DNA from: Streptomyces rishiriensis
Lineage (GTDB): Bacteria > Actinomycetota > Actinomycetes > Streptomycetales > Streptomycetaceae
Direction: 5' to 3'
DNA: 64,000 nt
Assembly (NCBI RefSeq): GCF_003112535.1
Contig: NZ_BEWA01000028.1
Coordinates: forward strand, 85,710 to 149,709
Shown: positions 31,619-40,870 of the stretch, piece by piece
Layout: each line of letters opens with the position of its first letter
How positions within the stretch are numbered: the stretch's first letter is position 1
The notes under the pieces: generated by a model
Database searches by the model: none
What the model was told of the DNA's origin: nothing
The model's input: only the letters and a program-made list of their open reading frames with translations
Program-made: the position numbers and the translations under genes

Positions 31619-31624
31619 TAGGAT
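31619..31624 (+). promoter_or_regulatory. candidate -10 of the nuo promoter
   Basis: TAGGAT (TAnnnT) in GGGCATAGGATGCG. The -35 position (CGCAGA) is poor. Transcription would start near 31631, placing the Rex operator just downstream of the start. Confidence 0.3.
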
Positions 31625-31639
31625 GCGAGGCAGTTGGGC

Positions 31640-31657
31640 TTGTGACCTGCTTCACAT
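31640..31657 (+). promoter_or_regulatory. Rex operator (ROP) of the nuo operon
   Basis: TTGTGACCTGCTTCACAT contains TGTGACCTGCTTCACA, which fits the Streptomyces Rex consensus TGTGAACNNNTTCACA with one mismatch. Rex represses respiratory genes when NADH is low relative to NAD+ and is known to bind upstream of nuo in S. coelicolor. The site is 107 nt before the nuoA start. Confidence 0.75.
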
Positions 31658-31763
31658 GTTCGCGATCTTCGTCAGGACGGACGGAGTGGGCGACGTCGGT
31701 GGGGCGGCCTCCAGTCCGACGCCATCGCCAGCAGTCAGTGCCGACTGAGAGGAGCGAGGAGCG

Positions 31764-32123
31764 GTGAACGCTTATGCGCCCATCCTCGTACTGGGAGCCC
31801 TCGGAGCAGGCTTTGCGATCTTCTCCGTGGTCATGGCCACGCTGATCGGGCCGAAGCGCTACAACCGCGCCAAGCTCGAGGCCTATGAGTGCGGAATCGA
31901 GCCGACCCCCACGCCGGCCGGCGGCGGGCGCTTCCCGATCAAGTACTACCTGACGGCGATGCTCTTCATCGTCTTCGACATCGAGATCGTCTTCCTCTAC
32001 CCCTGGGCAGTCACCTTCGACGCCCTGGGTGTCTTCGGGCTCGTGGAGATGCTGCTCTTCGTGCTCACCGTCTTCGTGGCGTACGCGTACGTATGGCGGC
32101 GCGGCGGCCTGGAATGGGACTGA
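31764..32123 (+). CDS. nuoA: NADH-quinone oxidoreductase subunit A
   Basis: 119 aa, GTG at 31764 with GAGGAGCGAGGAG upstream. Small membrane subunit of complex I: three helices and the conserved loop EAYECGIEPT with its cysteine, RFPIKYYLTAMLFIVFDIEI, which touches the quinone chamber. First gene of the 14-gene nuo operon, behind a long leader with a Rex operator. Confidence 0.95.
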   Translation: MNAYAPILVLGALGAGFAIFSVVMATLIGPKRYNRAKLEAYECGIEPTPTPAGGGRFPIKYYLTAMLFIVFDIEIVFLYPWAVTFDALGVFGLVEMLLFVLTVFVAYAYVWRRGGLEWD

Positions 32124-32137
32124 GGGGCCTTTAAGTC

Positions 32138-32692
32138 ATGGGACTCGAAGAAAAACTGCCGAGCGGCTTCCTGCTGACCACCGTCGAGCAGGCCGCGGGC
32201 TGGGTGCGCAAGGCGTCCGTCTTTCCCGCCACCTTCGGCCTCGCCTGCTGCGCCATCGAAATGATGACCACCGGCGCGGGCCGCTACGACCTGGCCCGCT
32301 TCGGCATGGAGGTCTTCCGCGGTTCGCCCCGCCAGGCGGACCTGATGATCGTCGCCGGCCGGGTGAGCCAGAAGATGGCGCCGGTGCTGCGGCAGGTCTA
32401 CGACCAGATGCCGAACCCCAAGTGGGTCATCTCCATGGGCGTGTGCGCCTCCTCCGGCGGCATGTTCAACAACTACGCGATCGTCCAGGGCGTCGATCAC
32501 ATCGTTCCCGTCGACATCTATCTCCCGGGCTGCCCGCCGCGCCCCGAGATGCTGATGGACGCGATCCTCAAGCTCCACCAGAAGATCCAGAACACCAAGC
32601 TGGGCGTGAACGCCGAGGAGGCGGCCCGCGAGGCGGAGGAAGCGGCGCTCAAGGCCCTGCCCATGATCGAGATGAAGGGGCTGCTGCAGTGA
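32138..32692 (+). CDS. nuoB: NADH-quinone oxidoreductase subunit B
   Basis: 184 aa. Holds cluster N2, the last iron-sulfur centre before quinone: ACCAIEM (tandem cysteines), VCASSGGMFNNY and PGCPPRPE supply the ligands. Ends with a charged Ala/Glu-rich helix. The stop overlaps the nuoC start (GTGA). Confidence 0.95.
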   Translation: MGLEEKLPSGFLLTTVEQAAGWVRKASVFPATFGLACCAIEMMTTGAGRYDLARFGMEVFRGSPRQADLMIVAGRVSQKMAPVLRQVYDQMPNPKWVISMGVCASSGGMFNNYAIVQGVDHIVPVDIYLPGCPPRPEMLMDAILKLHQKIQNTKLGVNAEEAAREAEEAALKALPMIEMKGLLQ

Positions 32693-33453
32693 GCGACGCG
32701 AACGGCACCCACGGCGCGAACGGCTCCTCGAACGGGGTGAACCCCGAGAAGGACCTCTCCGCCTCCAATCTCCCCGGCCAGCGCGGCCAGGGCGGGGAGG
32801 AGGTCCGCGTCCAGCGCGGAATGTTCGGCGCGGACAACGGCGGCGACACCTCCGGCTACGGCGGCCTGGTCCGCTCGATCCGGCTTCCGGGCGCCGCGAA
32901 CCGCCCCTACGGCGGCTGGTTCGACGAGGTCGCCGACGAACTCGAGGGCGCGCTGGAGGAGCAGGGCCTGCTCCCCGAGAACGCGATCGAGAAGACGGTC
33001 GTCGACCGCGGCGAGCTCACCTTCCACATCGAGCGCGAGCACCTGCTGCGTGTCGCCCGCACGCTGCGCGACGACCCGGCCCTGCGCTTCGAACTGTGCA
33101 CCGGCGTCTCCGGCGTCCACTACCCCAACGACAAGGGGCGCGAGCTGCACGCCGTCTACCACCTGCGCTCGATCACCCACAACCGGCTGATCCGGCTGGA
33201 GGTCAGCGCCCCGGACGCCGAGCCGCGCATCCCGTCTCTGGTCTCCGTGTATCCCACGAACGACTGGCACGAGCGCGAGACCTACGACTTCTTCGGAATC
33301 GTCTTCGACGGTCACCCGGCCCTGACGCGGATCATGATGCCCGACGACTGGCCGGGCCATCCGCAGCGCAAGGACTACCCCCTCGGCGGCATCCCCGTCG
33401 AGTACAAGGGCGCCCAGATCCCGGCTCCGGACCAGCGGAGGTCGTACTCATGA
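32689..33453 (+). CDS. nuoC: NADH-quinone oxidoreductase subunit C
   Basis: 254 aa, GTG at 32689. The first about 65 residues are a hydrophilic Gly/Asn-rich extension not found in the E. coli or Thermus proteins. The core follows with NuoC signatures SVYPTNDWHERETYDFFGI and DGHPALTRIMMPDDWPGHP. A separate NuoC, not a NuoCD fusion. ATGA overlap with nuoD. Confidence 0.94.
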   Translation: MSDANGTHGANGSSNGVNPEKDLSASNLPGQRGQGGEEVRVQRGMFGADNGGDTSGYGGLVRSIRLPGAANRPYGGWFDEVADELEGALEEQGLLPENAIEKTVVDRGELTFHIEREHLLRVARTLRDDPALRFELCTGVSGVHYPNDKGRELHAVYHLRSITHNRLIRLEVSAPDAEPRIPSLVSVYPTNDWHERETYDFFGIVFDGHPALTRIMMPDDWPGHPQRKDYPLGGIPVEYKGAQIPAPDQRRSYS

Positions 33454-34772
33454 GCACGCAGTCAGCATCCGCCCGTGAGACCACCGAGGGCACGGTATAC
33501 ACGGTCACCGGTGGGGACTGGGACGAGGTCGTGCAGTCCGCGGCCCGCGCCGACGACGAGCGCATCGTCGTCAACATGGGCCCCCAGCACCCCTCCACCC
33601 ATGGCGTCCTGCGCCTCATCCTGGAGATCGAGGGCGAGACGGTCACCGAGGCCCGCTGCGGCATCGGCTATCTCCACACCGGCATCGAGAAGAACCTCGA
33701 GTACCGCACGTGGACCCAGGGCACCACGTTCGTGACGCGCATGGATTACCTGACGTCCTTCTTCAACGAGACCGCCTACTGTCTCGCCGTCGAGAAGCTC
33801 CTGGGCGTAGAGGACCAGATCACGGAGCGAGCCAAGATCATCCGGGTGCTCCTGATGGAGCTGAACCGGCTGTCCTCCCACCTGGTGTGCATCGCCACCG
33901 GCGGTATGGAGCTCGGCGCCACCACGATCATGATCTACGGATTCCGTGATCGTGAAATGATTCTCGACATCTACGAGCTCATCACGGGCCTGCGGATGAA
34001 CCACGCGTACATCCGCCCCGGCGGACTCGCCCAGGACCTGCCGCCCGGCGCGGTGGACCAGATCCGCGAGTTCGTGAAGAAGATGAAGAAGAACCTCCCC
34101 GAGTACGACAAGCTCGCCACCGGGAACCCCATCTTCAAGGCCCGTATGCAGGACGTCGGCTATCTCGACCTGGCCGGCTGCATGGCGCTCGGCGCCACCG
34201 GCCCGATCCTGCGCTCCACCGGCCTGCCCCACGACCTGCGCAAGACACAGCCCTACTGCGACTACGAGACGTACGACTTCGACGTCCCGACCGCGGACTC
34301 CTGCGACTCCTACGGCCGCTTCCTCATCCGCCTGGAGGAGATGCGGCAGTCGCTGCGGATCGTGGAGCAGTGCCTGGACCGGCTGCAGCCCGGTCCGGTC
34401 ATGGTCGCCGACCGGAAGATCGCCTGGCCCGCCCAGCTCGCACTGGGCCCCGACGGTCTCGGCAACTCCCTCGACCACATCAAGAAGATCATGGGCACCT
34501 CCATGGAGGCCCTGATCCACCACTTCAAGCTGGTCACCGAGGGCTTCCGCGTGCCGCCGGGCCAGGCGTACGCGGCGGTCGAGTCGCCCAAGGGCGAACT
34601 CGGGGTGCACGCCGTCTCCGACGGAGGCACCCGCCCCTACCGGGTCCACTTCCGGGACCCGTCCTTCACCAACCTGCAGGCCATGGCGGCGATGTGCGAA
34701 GGCGGCCAGGTCGCCGACGTCATCGTCGCCGTCGCGTCCATCGACCCCGTGATGGGAGGCGTCGACCGGTGA
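33450..34772 (+). CDS. nuoD: NADH-quinone oxidoreductase subunit D
   Basis: 440 aa, ATG at 33450 in the overlap. The 49-kDa subunit that forms the quinone site with NuoB: GPQHPSTHGVLR, YLHTGIEKNLEYRTW and the C-terminal DPVMGGVDR. GTGA overlap with nuoE. Confidence 0.95.
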   Translation: MSTQSASARETTEGTVYTVTGGDWDEVVQSAARADDERIVVNMGPQHPSTHGVLRLILEIEGETVTEARCGIGYLHTGIEKNLEYRTWTQGTTFVTRMDYLTSFFNETAYCLAVEKLLGVEDQITERAKIIRVLLMELNRLSSHLVCIATGGMELGATTIMIYGFRDREMILDIYELITGLRMNHAYIRPGGLAQDLPPGAVDQIREFVKKMKKNLPEYDKLATGNPIFKARMQDVGYLDLAGCMALGATGPILRSTGLPHDLRKTQPYCDYETYDFDVPTADSCDSYGRFLIRLEEMRQSLRIVEQCLDRLQPGPVMVADRKIAWPAQLALGPDGLGNSLDHIKKIMGTSMEALIHHFKLVTEGFRVPPGQAYAAVESPKGELGVHAVSDGGTRPYRVHFRDPSFTNLQAMAAMCEGGQVADVIVAVASIDPVMGGVDR

Positions 34773-35656
34773 CCACCTCTTCTTCCGAGCGGGGCGTCAG
34801 CCTGGGCATGCCCGAGCTGCCCGCGCCCGCCTACCCGGACGACGTCCGAGCCCGGCTGGAGGCGGACGCGCGCGAGATCATCGCCCGCTACCCCGACTCC
34901 CGGTCCGCGCTCCTGCCGTTGCTGCACCTCGTGCAGTCGGAGGAGGGACACGTCACGCGCACCGGGATGCGGTTCTGCGCGGACGTGCTCGACCTGACGA
35001 CGGCCGAGGTCACGGCGGTCGCCACCTTCTACACCATGTACCGCCGCCGCCCCAGCGGCGACTACCAGGTGGGCGTGTGCACCAACACGCTGTGCGCGGT
35101 GATGGGCGGCGACGCGATCTTCGAGGGGCTCCAGGAGTACCTGGGTGTCGGCAACGGTGAGACCACCGACGACGGAAAGATCACTCTGGAGCACATCGAG
35201 TGCAACGCGGCCTGCGACTTCGCGCCGGTCGTGATGGTCAACTGGGAGTTCTTCGACAACCAGACCGTGCAGAGCGCGAAGCGCCTGGTCGACGACCTGC
35301 GGATCGGACGCACCGTCTCACCCACGCGAGGTGCGCCGCTGTGCACCTTCAAGGAGACCGCTCGGATCCTGGCGGGCTTCCCCGACGAGCGGGAGGGGGC
35401 CGTCGAGGCGAGCGGCGGAGCGGGACCGGCGTCGCTGGTGGGTCTTCGCCTGGCAAGGGGAGAGACCGCACCCGCGCGCGTGGTCCATCCGCGCGACGGC
35501 GGCCCGCACGAGGAGCCGCAGGGCAGGACGCCGAGCGACGCGACGCCGCACGACCCGTCGCCCGGCGAGCACCTGAGTTCGCATGACGCGCCGCAGGACA
35601 CGTCGGCCTCCGACCCCGCCCACCCGGCAGGGCCTACCGCCGAGGAGGGGGAGTGA
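34769..35656 (+). CDS. nuoE: NADH-quinone oxidoreductase subunit E
   Basis: 295 aa, GTG at 34769. A thioredoxin-like [2Fe-2S] (N1a) domain in the first about 200 residues: CTNTLCAVMGG and IECNAACDFAPVV give the four cysteines. The last about 90 residues are a low-complexity acidic, Pro/Ser/His-rich tail (HDPSPGEHLSSHDAPQDT and similar), well beyond the usual 160-250 aa. Overlaps nuoF. Confidence 0.93.
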   Translation: MTTSSSERGVSLGMPELPAPAYPDDVRARLEADAREIIARYPDSRSALLPLLHLVQSEEGHVTRTGMRFCADVLDLTTAEVTAVATFYTMYRRRPSGDYQVGVCTNTLCAVMGGDAIFEGLQEYLGVGNGETTDDGKITLEHIECNAACDFAPVVMVNWEFFDNQTVQSAKRLVDDLRIGRTVSPTRGAPLCTFKETARILAGFPDEREGAVEASGGAGPASLVGLRLARGETAPARVVHPRDGGPHEEPQGRTPSDATPHDPSPGEHLSSHDAPQDTSASDPAHPAGPTAEEGE

Positions 35657-37005
35657 TGACCTTGGCACCCGAGCTGAAAGGCAGCAGCCCCGAGAAGCTG
35701 CTCGCACCCGTGCTGTCGGCCTTCTGGGACGAGGACAAGTCCTGGAGCCTCGACGTCTACCGGAGGCACGAAGGGTACGAGGGCCTGCGCAAGGCGCTCG
35801 CCATGTCACCGGACGACCTGATCGCGTACGTCAAGGACTCCGGTCTGCGAGGGCGGGGCGGCGCGGGATTCCCCACCGGAATGAAATGGCAGTTCATTCC
35901 CCAGGGGGATGGAAAGCCGCACTATCTAGTTGTCAACGCCGACGAATCGGAGCCCGGGACCTGCAAGGACATCCCGCTCCTCTTCGCGAACCCGCACAGC
36001 CTCATCGAGGGCATTGTGATCGCGTGTTATGCCATCAGGTCGTCTCATGCCTTCATCTATCTTCGCGGTGAAGTCGTCCCTGTTCTGCGGCGGTTGCACG
36101 AGGCCGTGCGCGAGGCCCACGCGGCGGGCTACCTCGGCGAGAACATCCTGGGCAGCGGACTCGACCTCCAACTCACCGTGCACGCCGGCGCCGGCGCGTA
36201 CATCTGCGGTGAGGAGACCGCACTGCTCGATTCGCTCGAAGGCCGCCGTGGTCAACCGCGGCTCCGTCCCCCCTTTCCTGCGGTGGCGGGCCTCTATGCG
36301 TGCCCGACTGTGGTGAATAACGTCGAGTCGATCGCGTCAGTTCCCGCGATCCTGCAAAAAGGCAAGGAATGGTTCAGGTCGATGGGAAGCGAGAAGTCCC
36401 CGGGCTTCACGCTCTACTCCCTCAGCGGCCATGTCTCCAGCCCCGGCCAGTACGAGGCCCCGCTCGGCATCACGCTGCGGCAGCTCCTGGAGATGAGCGG
36501 CGGAATGCGACCCGGGCACCGGCTCAAGTTCTGGACGCCGGGCGGCTCCTCGACGCCGATGTTCACCGACGAGCACCTCGACGTCCCTCTTGACTACGAA
36601 GGAGTGGGCGCCGCGGGTTCCATGCTCGGCACGAAAGCTCTGCAGTGCTTCGACGAGACCACGTGCGTCGTGCGAGCCGTGACCCGCTGGACCGAGTTCT
36701 ACGCCCACGAGTCCTGCGGCAAGTGCACCCCGTGCCGCGAAGGCACCTACTGGCTCGTGCAGTTGCTGAGGGACATCGAGGCCGGCAAGGGGGTCATCTC
36801 CGACCTCGACAAGCTCAACGACATCGCCGACAACATCAACGGCAAGTCCTTCTGCGCCCTCGGCGACGGCGCCGCCTCGCCGATCTTCTCCTCGCTGAAG
36901 TACTTCCGCGAGGAGTACGAAGAGCACATCACGGGCCGGGGCTGCCCCTTCGACCCGGCCAAGTCGACGGCCTGGGCGGACAAGCACACGGAGGTGAACG
37001 CATGA
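35656..37005 (+). CDS. nuoF: NADH-quinone oxidoreductase subunit F
   Basis: 449 aa from the ATG at 35656; the GTG at 35653 is the alternative and gives one more residue. AGGAGGGGG lies about 5 nt before the ATG. NADH- and FMN-binding subunit: GRGGAGFPTGMKW, ESEPGTCKD, YICGEETALLDSLEGRRG and the N3 cluster motif ESCGKCTPCREGTYW. About 35,870-36,370 shows more A/T-ending codons (CTA, TGT, CAA, AAT) than the rest of the operon. ATGA overlap with nuoG. Confidence 0.95.
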   Translation: MTLAPELKGSSPEKLLAPVLSAFWDEDKSWSLDVYRRHEGYEGLRKALAMSPDDLIAYVKDSGLRGRGGAGFPTGMKWQFIPQGDGKPHYLVVNADESEPGTCKDIPLLFANPHSLIEGIVIACYAIRSSHAFIYLRGEVVPVLRRLHEAVREAHAAGYLGENILGSGLDLQLTVHAGAGAYICGEETALLDSLEGRRGQPRLRPPFPAVAGLYACPTVVNNVESIASVPAILQKGKEWFRSMGSEKSPGFTLYSLSGHVSSPGQYEAPLGITLRQLLEMSGGMRPGHRLKFWTPGGSSTPMFTDEHLDVPLDYEGVGAAGSMLGTKALQCFDETTCVVRAVTRWTEFYAHESCGKCTPCREGTYWLVQLLRDIEAGKGVISDLDKLNDIADNINGKSFCALGDGAASPIFSSLKYFREEYEEHITGRGCPFDPAKSTAWADKHTEVNA

Positions 37006-39506
37006 CGGTGACCACCAGCGCTCCCTCCGGAGGCGGCGAAGCGGCGGTCCCACCGGAAGACCTCGTCACGCTGAGCATCGACGGCGCCGAGATCAGCGTG
37101 CCCAAGGGCACCCTGGTCATCCGGGCCGCCGAGCAGCTCGGCATCGAGATCCCCCGCTTCTGCGACCATCCCCTCCTCGATCCGGCCGGCGCCTGCCGGC
37201 AGTGCATCGTCGAGGTCGAGGGCCAGCGCAAGCCCATGGCGTCCTGCACCATCACCTGCACGGACGGCATGGTGGTGAAGACCCACCTCACCTCGCCCGC
37301 CGCCGAGAAGGCGCAGCACGGCGTGATGGAGCTGCTCCTCATCAACCACCCGCTGGACTGTCCGGTCTGCGACAAGGGCGGCGAGTGCCCCCTGCAGAAC
37401 CAGGCCATGTCGCACGGCCAGGCCGAGTCCCGGTTCGAGGGCCGCAAGCGCACATACGAGAAGCCCGTCCCGATCTCGACGCAGGTGCTGCTCGACCGCG
37501 AGCGGTGCGTGCTGTGCGCCCGCTGCACCCGGTTCTCCAACCAGGTGGCGGGCGACCCGATGATCGAGCTGATCGAGCGGGGCGCGCTCCAGCAGGTCGG
37601 CACCGGCGAGGGCGACCCCTTCGAGTCGTACTTCTCCGGCAACACCATCCAGATCTGCCCCGTCGGCGCGCTGACCTCGGCGGCCTACCGGTTCCGCTCC
37701 CGGCCCTTCGACCTGGTCTCCTCGCCGTCGGTCTGCGAGCACTGCTCCGGCGGCTGCGCCACACGCACCGACCACCGGCGCGGCAAGGTCATGCGGCGCC
37801 TGGCCGCCAACGACCCCGAGGTCAACGAGGAGTGGATCTGCGACAAGGGGCGGTTCGCCTTCCGGTACGCGCAACAGCGGGACCGGCTGGAGACGCCCCT
37901 GGTGCGCAACGCCGAGGGAGACCTCGTGCCGGCTTCCTGGCCGGAGGCGTTGCAGATCGCGGCCCAGGGGCTGCTCGCCTCGCGTGGCAGGACCGGCGTC
38001 CTGACCGGCGGCCGGCTCACCATCGAGGACGCCTACGCGTACAGCAAGTTCGCGCGCGTGGCGCTCGACACCAACGACATCGACTTCCGCGCGCGGGTGC
38101 ACAGCAGTGAGGAGGCCGACTTCCTGGCCGCCCACGTCGCCGGCCGCGGCCGTGACCTCGACGGCGGGGGCGTCACGTACGCCCTCCTGGAGAAGGCGCC
38201 CGCGGTCCTGCTGGCCGGGTTCGAGTCGGAGGAGGAGGCGCCCGGCGTCTTCCTGCGGTTGCGCAAGGCCTGGCGCAAGCACGGGCAGCGGGTGTTCTCG
38301 CTGGCCACCCACGCCACCCGCGGCCTCGACAAGGCGGGCGGCACGCTGCTGCCGGCCGCTCCGGGCACCGAGACGGAGTGGCTGGACGCGCTCGCGAGCG
38401 GTGCCGGCCTGCAGGACGCGGGCGGCACGGCCGCCGAGGCGCTGCGGACCCCGGGCGCGGTGATCGTCGTCGGAGAGCGGCTCGCCGGGGTGCCCGGTGC
38501 TCTCACCGCCGCGGTGCGGGCCGCCGCGGAGACCGGCGCCCGGCTGGTGTGGATTCCGCGCCGGGCGGGCGAGCGGGGCGCGATCGAGGCGGGCGCACTG
38601 CCCTCGCTGCTGCCGGGCGGCCGCCCGGCCACCGACCCCCGCGCGCGGGTCGAGGTCGCCGCGGCCTGGGGCCTGGCCGAACTCCCGCACCGCTACGGCC
38701 GTGACACCGGACAGATCGTCGAGGCGGCGGTGTCCGGCGAACTGCAGGCGCTGCTCGTCGCGGGCGTCGAGGTCGCGGACCTGCCCGACCCGGCACGCGC
38801 GCGTGCCGCGCTGGCTGAGGCCGGCTTCGTGGTGTCGCTGGAGCTGCGGCCCGGCGAGGTCACCGAGCACGCCGACGTCGTCCTGCCCGTGGCCGCGGTC
38901 GCCGAGAAGGCCGGCGCGTTCCTCAACTGGGAGGGCAGGGTGCGCTTCTTCGAGGCGGCGCTGAAGCCCGACCAGATGACCCGCCGCGGGGCGCCGTCCG
39001 ACGCGCGCGTGCTGCAGATGCTCGCGGACGCCATGGACGTCCATCTCGGACTGCCGGACCTGCGCACCGCGCGCGCGGAGCTCGACCGGCTCGGAGCCTG
39101 GGACGGCCCGCGGGCCGCCGCTCCCGCGGAGACGGCCGCTCAGCTGCCGCGACCCGCTGCCGGGGAGGCGGTGCTCGCCGGGCACCGTCTGCTGCTCGAC
39201 CAGGGCGTTCTGCAGCGGGGCGACGAGGCGCTCGCCGGGACCCGGCACGCCGCACGCGCGCGTGTGTCTGCCGCCACGGCCGCCGAGGCAGGCGTCAAGG
39301 ACGGTGACCTGCTCGCCGTCACCGGCCCCGCCGGGGCGGTCGAACTGCCGCTGCAGATCACCGAGATGCCCGACCGGGTCGTCTGGCTGCCGCTGAACTC
39401 CACCGGCAGGGGCGTCGCATCCGATGCCGGGGCCACGCCCGGTTCCCTCGTCCGCATCGGCCCGGCGACGCTCGGCGCCGACGCCCCCAAGGAGGTGGAG
39501 GCATGA
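37002..39506 (+). CDS. nuoG: NADH-quinone oxidoreductase subunit G
   Basis: 834 aa. N-terminal [2Fe-2S] region (CDHPLLDPAGACRQC), then CPVCDKGGECPLQN, the His-containing N5 region, and CVLCARCTRF for the [4Fe-4S] clusters; CEHCSGGCATR is the start of the formate-dehydrogenase-like domain that holds the extra N7-type motif. The second half is that degenerate molybdopterin-oxidoreductase fold. ATGA overlap with nuoH. Confidence 0.95.
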   Translation: MTVTTSAPSGGGEAAVPPEDLVTLSIDGAEISVPKGTLVIRAAEQLGIEIPRFCDHPLLDPAGACRQCIVEVEGQRKPMASCTITCTDGMVVKTHLTSPAAEKAQHGVMELLLINHPLDCPVCDKGGECPLQNQAMSHGQAESRFEGRKRTYEKPVPISTQVLLDRERCVLCARCTRFSNQVAGDPMIELIERGALQQVGTGEGDPFESYFSGNTIQICPVGALTSAAYRFRSRPFDLVSSPSVCEHCSGGCATRTDHRRGKVMRRLAANDPEVNEEWICDKGRFAFRYAQQRDRLETPLVRNAEGDLVPASWPEALQIAAQGLLASRGRTGVLTGGRLTIEDAYAYSKFARVALDTNDIDFRARVHSSEEADFLAAHVAGRGRDLDGGGVTYALLEKAPAVLLAGFESEEEAPGVFLRLRKAWRKHGQRVFSLATHATRGLDKAGGTLLPAAPGTETEWLDALASGAGLQDAGGTAAEALRTPGAVIVVGERLAGVPGALTAAVRAAAETGARLVWIPRRAGERGAIEAGALPSLLPGGRPATDPRARVEVAAAWGLAELPHRYGRDTGQIVEAAVSGELQALLVAGVEVADLPDPARARAALAEAGFVVSLELRPGEVTEHADVVLPVAAVAEKAGAFLNWEGRVRFFEAALKPDQMTRRGAPSDARVLQMLADAMDVHLGLPDLRTARAELDRLGAWDGPRAAAPAETAAQLPRPAAGEAVLAGHRLLLDQGVLQRGDEALAGTRHAARARVSAATAAEAGVKDGDLLAVTGPAGAVELPLQITEMPDRVVWLPLNSTGRGVASDAGATPGSLVRIGPATLGADAPKEVEA

Positions 39507-40870
39507 GCCCGTACTTCGCCGCTGAAGACCTCTCGATGTTCGGCCGCGACCCCTGGTGGCTGGTCGTCGTCAAGGCGGTGTTCTGCTTCGCCTTCCTGAT
39601 GCTGACCGTGCTGTTCTCCATCGTGTGGGAGCGCAAGGTCGTCGCCTGGATGCAGTTGCGCATCGGCCCCAACCGGCACGGCCCCTGGGGCATGCTGCAG
39701 TCGCTCGCCGACGGCATCAAGCTGATGCTGAAGGAGGACCTGATCGTCAAACGCGCGGACAAGGTGGTGTACGTCCTCGCGCCGATCGTGGCGGCCATCC
39801 CGGCGTTCATGGCGATCGCGGTGATCCCCTTCGGCCCGGCCGGCAACGAGATCTCGATCTTCGGTCAGCGCACCACGATGCAGCTCACCGACCTGCCGAT
39901 CGCGATGCTCTACATCCTCGCGGTCGCCTCGGTCGGCATCTACGGCATCGTCCTGGCGGGCTGGAGCTCCGGCTCCACGTACCCGCTGCTGGGCGGCCTG
40001 CGCTCGTGTGCGCAGATGATCTCCTACGAGATCGCCATGGGCGCCGCGTTCGCCTCGGTGTTCCTCTACTCGGGGTCGATGTCGACGTCGACGATCGTGG
40101 AGCAGCAGCACGACCGCTGGTACATCCTCCTGCTGCCGGTCTCCTTCATCCTGTACATCGTCACGATGGTCGGCGAGACCAACCGCGCCCCGTTCGACAT
40201 GCCGGAGTCCGAGGGCGACCTGGTCGGCGGCTTCAACACCGAGTACTCGTCGATCAAGTTCGCGATGTTCATGCTCGCCGAGTACGTGAACATGGTGACG
40301 GTCTCCGCCGTGTCGACCACGCTCTTCCTCGGCGGCTGGCGGGCTCCCTGGCCGATCAGCGCCTTCTGGGAGGGGGCGAACCACGGCTGGTGGCCGATGC
40401 TCTGGTTCGTCGTCAAGGTGCAGCTGCTGTTGTTCTTCTTCATCTGGCTGCGCGGCACGCTTCCCCGCGTCCGCTACGACCAGTTGATGAAGCTGGGCTG
40501 GAAGGTCCTGATCCCCGTCTCGGTGACGTGGCTGATGCTCGTCGCGACCGTGCGGACGCTGCGCAACGAGAACTACGACTTCGCCGACATCTTCCTCTAC
40601 GTCGGCGGCGGGGTCCTGGTCCTGCTGTTGCTCTCCTTCGTCGTGGACATGTTCCGCAACGGCGGGAAGAGCACGCAGGAACCGGCCGAGCCGGTCGGCT
40701 TTGACCCCATGGCGGGCGGGTTCCCCGTCCCGCCGCTGCCGGGACAGGAGCTCCCGCCGGTGCCCAGGCGCAGTCCGCGCCGGGAGCGGGAGCGGGAGCT
40801 CATTGTCAGTGGCGGGGTGGACACTGTGAGTGACGGATCTCTGGATGGAAAGGAGGCGTCCGATGGCTGA
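39503..40870 (+). CDS. nuoH: NADH-quinone oxidoreductase subunit H
   Basis: 455 aa. Membrane subunit at the quinone chamber: ERKVVAWMQLRIGPNRHGPW, GETNRAPFDMPESEGDLVGG and FNTEYSSIKFAMFMLAEY. The C-terminus extends about 70 residues past the last helix as a Pro/Arg/Glu-rich cytosolic tail. Overlaps nuoI by 8 nt. Confidence 0.95.
   Translation: MSPYFAAEDLSMFGRDPWWLVVVKAVFCFAFLMLTVLFSIVWERKVVAWMQLRIGPNRHGPWGMLQSLADGIKLMLKEDLIVKRADKVVYVLAPIVAAIPAFMAIAVIPFGPAGNEISIFGQRTTMQLTDLPIAMLYILAVASVGIYGIVLAGWSSGSTYPLLGGLRSCAQMISYEIAMGAAFASVFLYSGSMSTSTIVEQQHDRWYILLLPVSFILYIVTMVGETNRAPFDMPESEGDLVGGFNTEYSSIKFAMFMLAEYVNMVTVSAVSTTLFLGGWRAPWPISAFWEGANHGWWPMLWFVVKVQLLLFFFIWLRGTLPRVRYDQLMKLGWKVLIPVSVTWLMLVATVRTLRNENYDFADIFLYVGGGVLVLLLLSFVVDMFRNGGKSTQEPAEPVGFDPMAGGFPVPPLPGQELPPVPRRSPRRERERELIVSGGVDTVSDGSLDGKEASDG

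Larger units (their letters stand above)
31020..31763. other. 744-bp divergent regulatory region, NlpC/P60 / nuoA
   Basis: Unusually long and AT-richer than the genes. It holds a direct repeat GTGATCAT (31151-31158 and 31163-31170), a small hairpin CCGCTT-CTT-AAGCGG (31234-31248), the palindrome GTGATCAC (31496-31503), the inverted repeat CACAAAGCTTGTG (31570-31582), and the Rex-type operator (31640-31657). The left half probably carries the promoter and leader of the NlpC/P60 gene, the right half that of nuo. No open frame here looks coding. Confidence 0.6.

Noticed and set aside
36747..39248. 833-codon open frame opposite nuoG
   Set aside because: Shadow of a highly conserved coupled operon gene; no domain or ribosome site.
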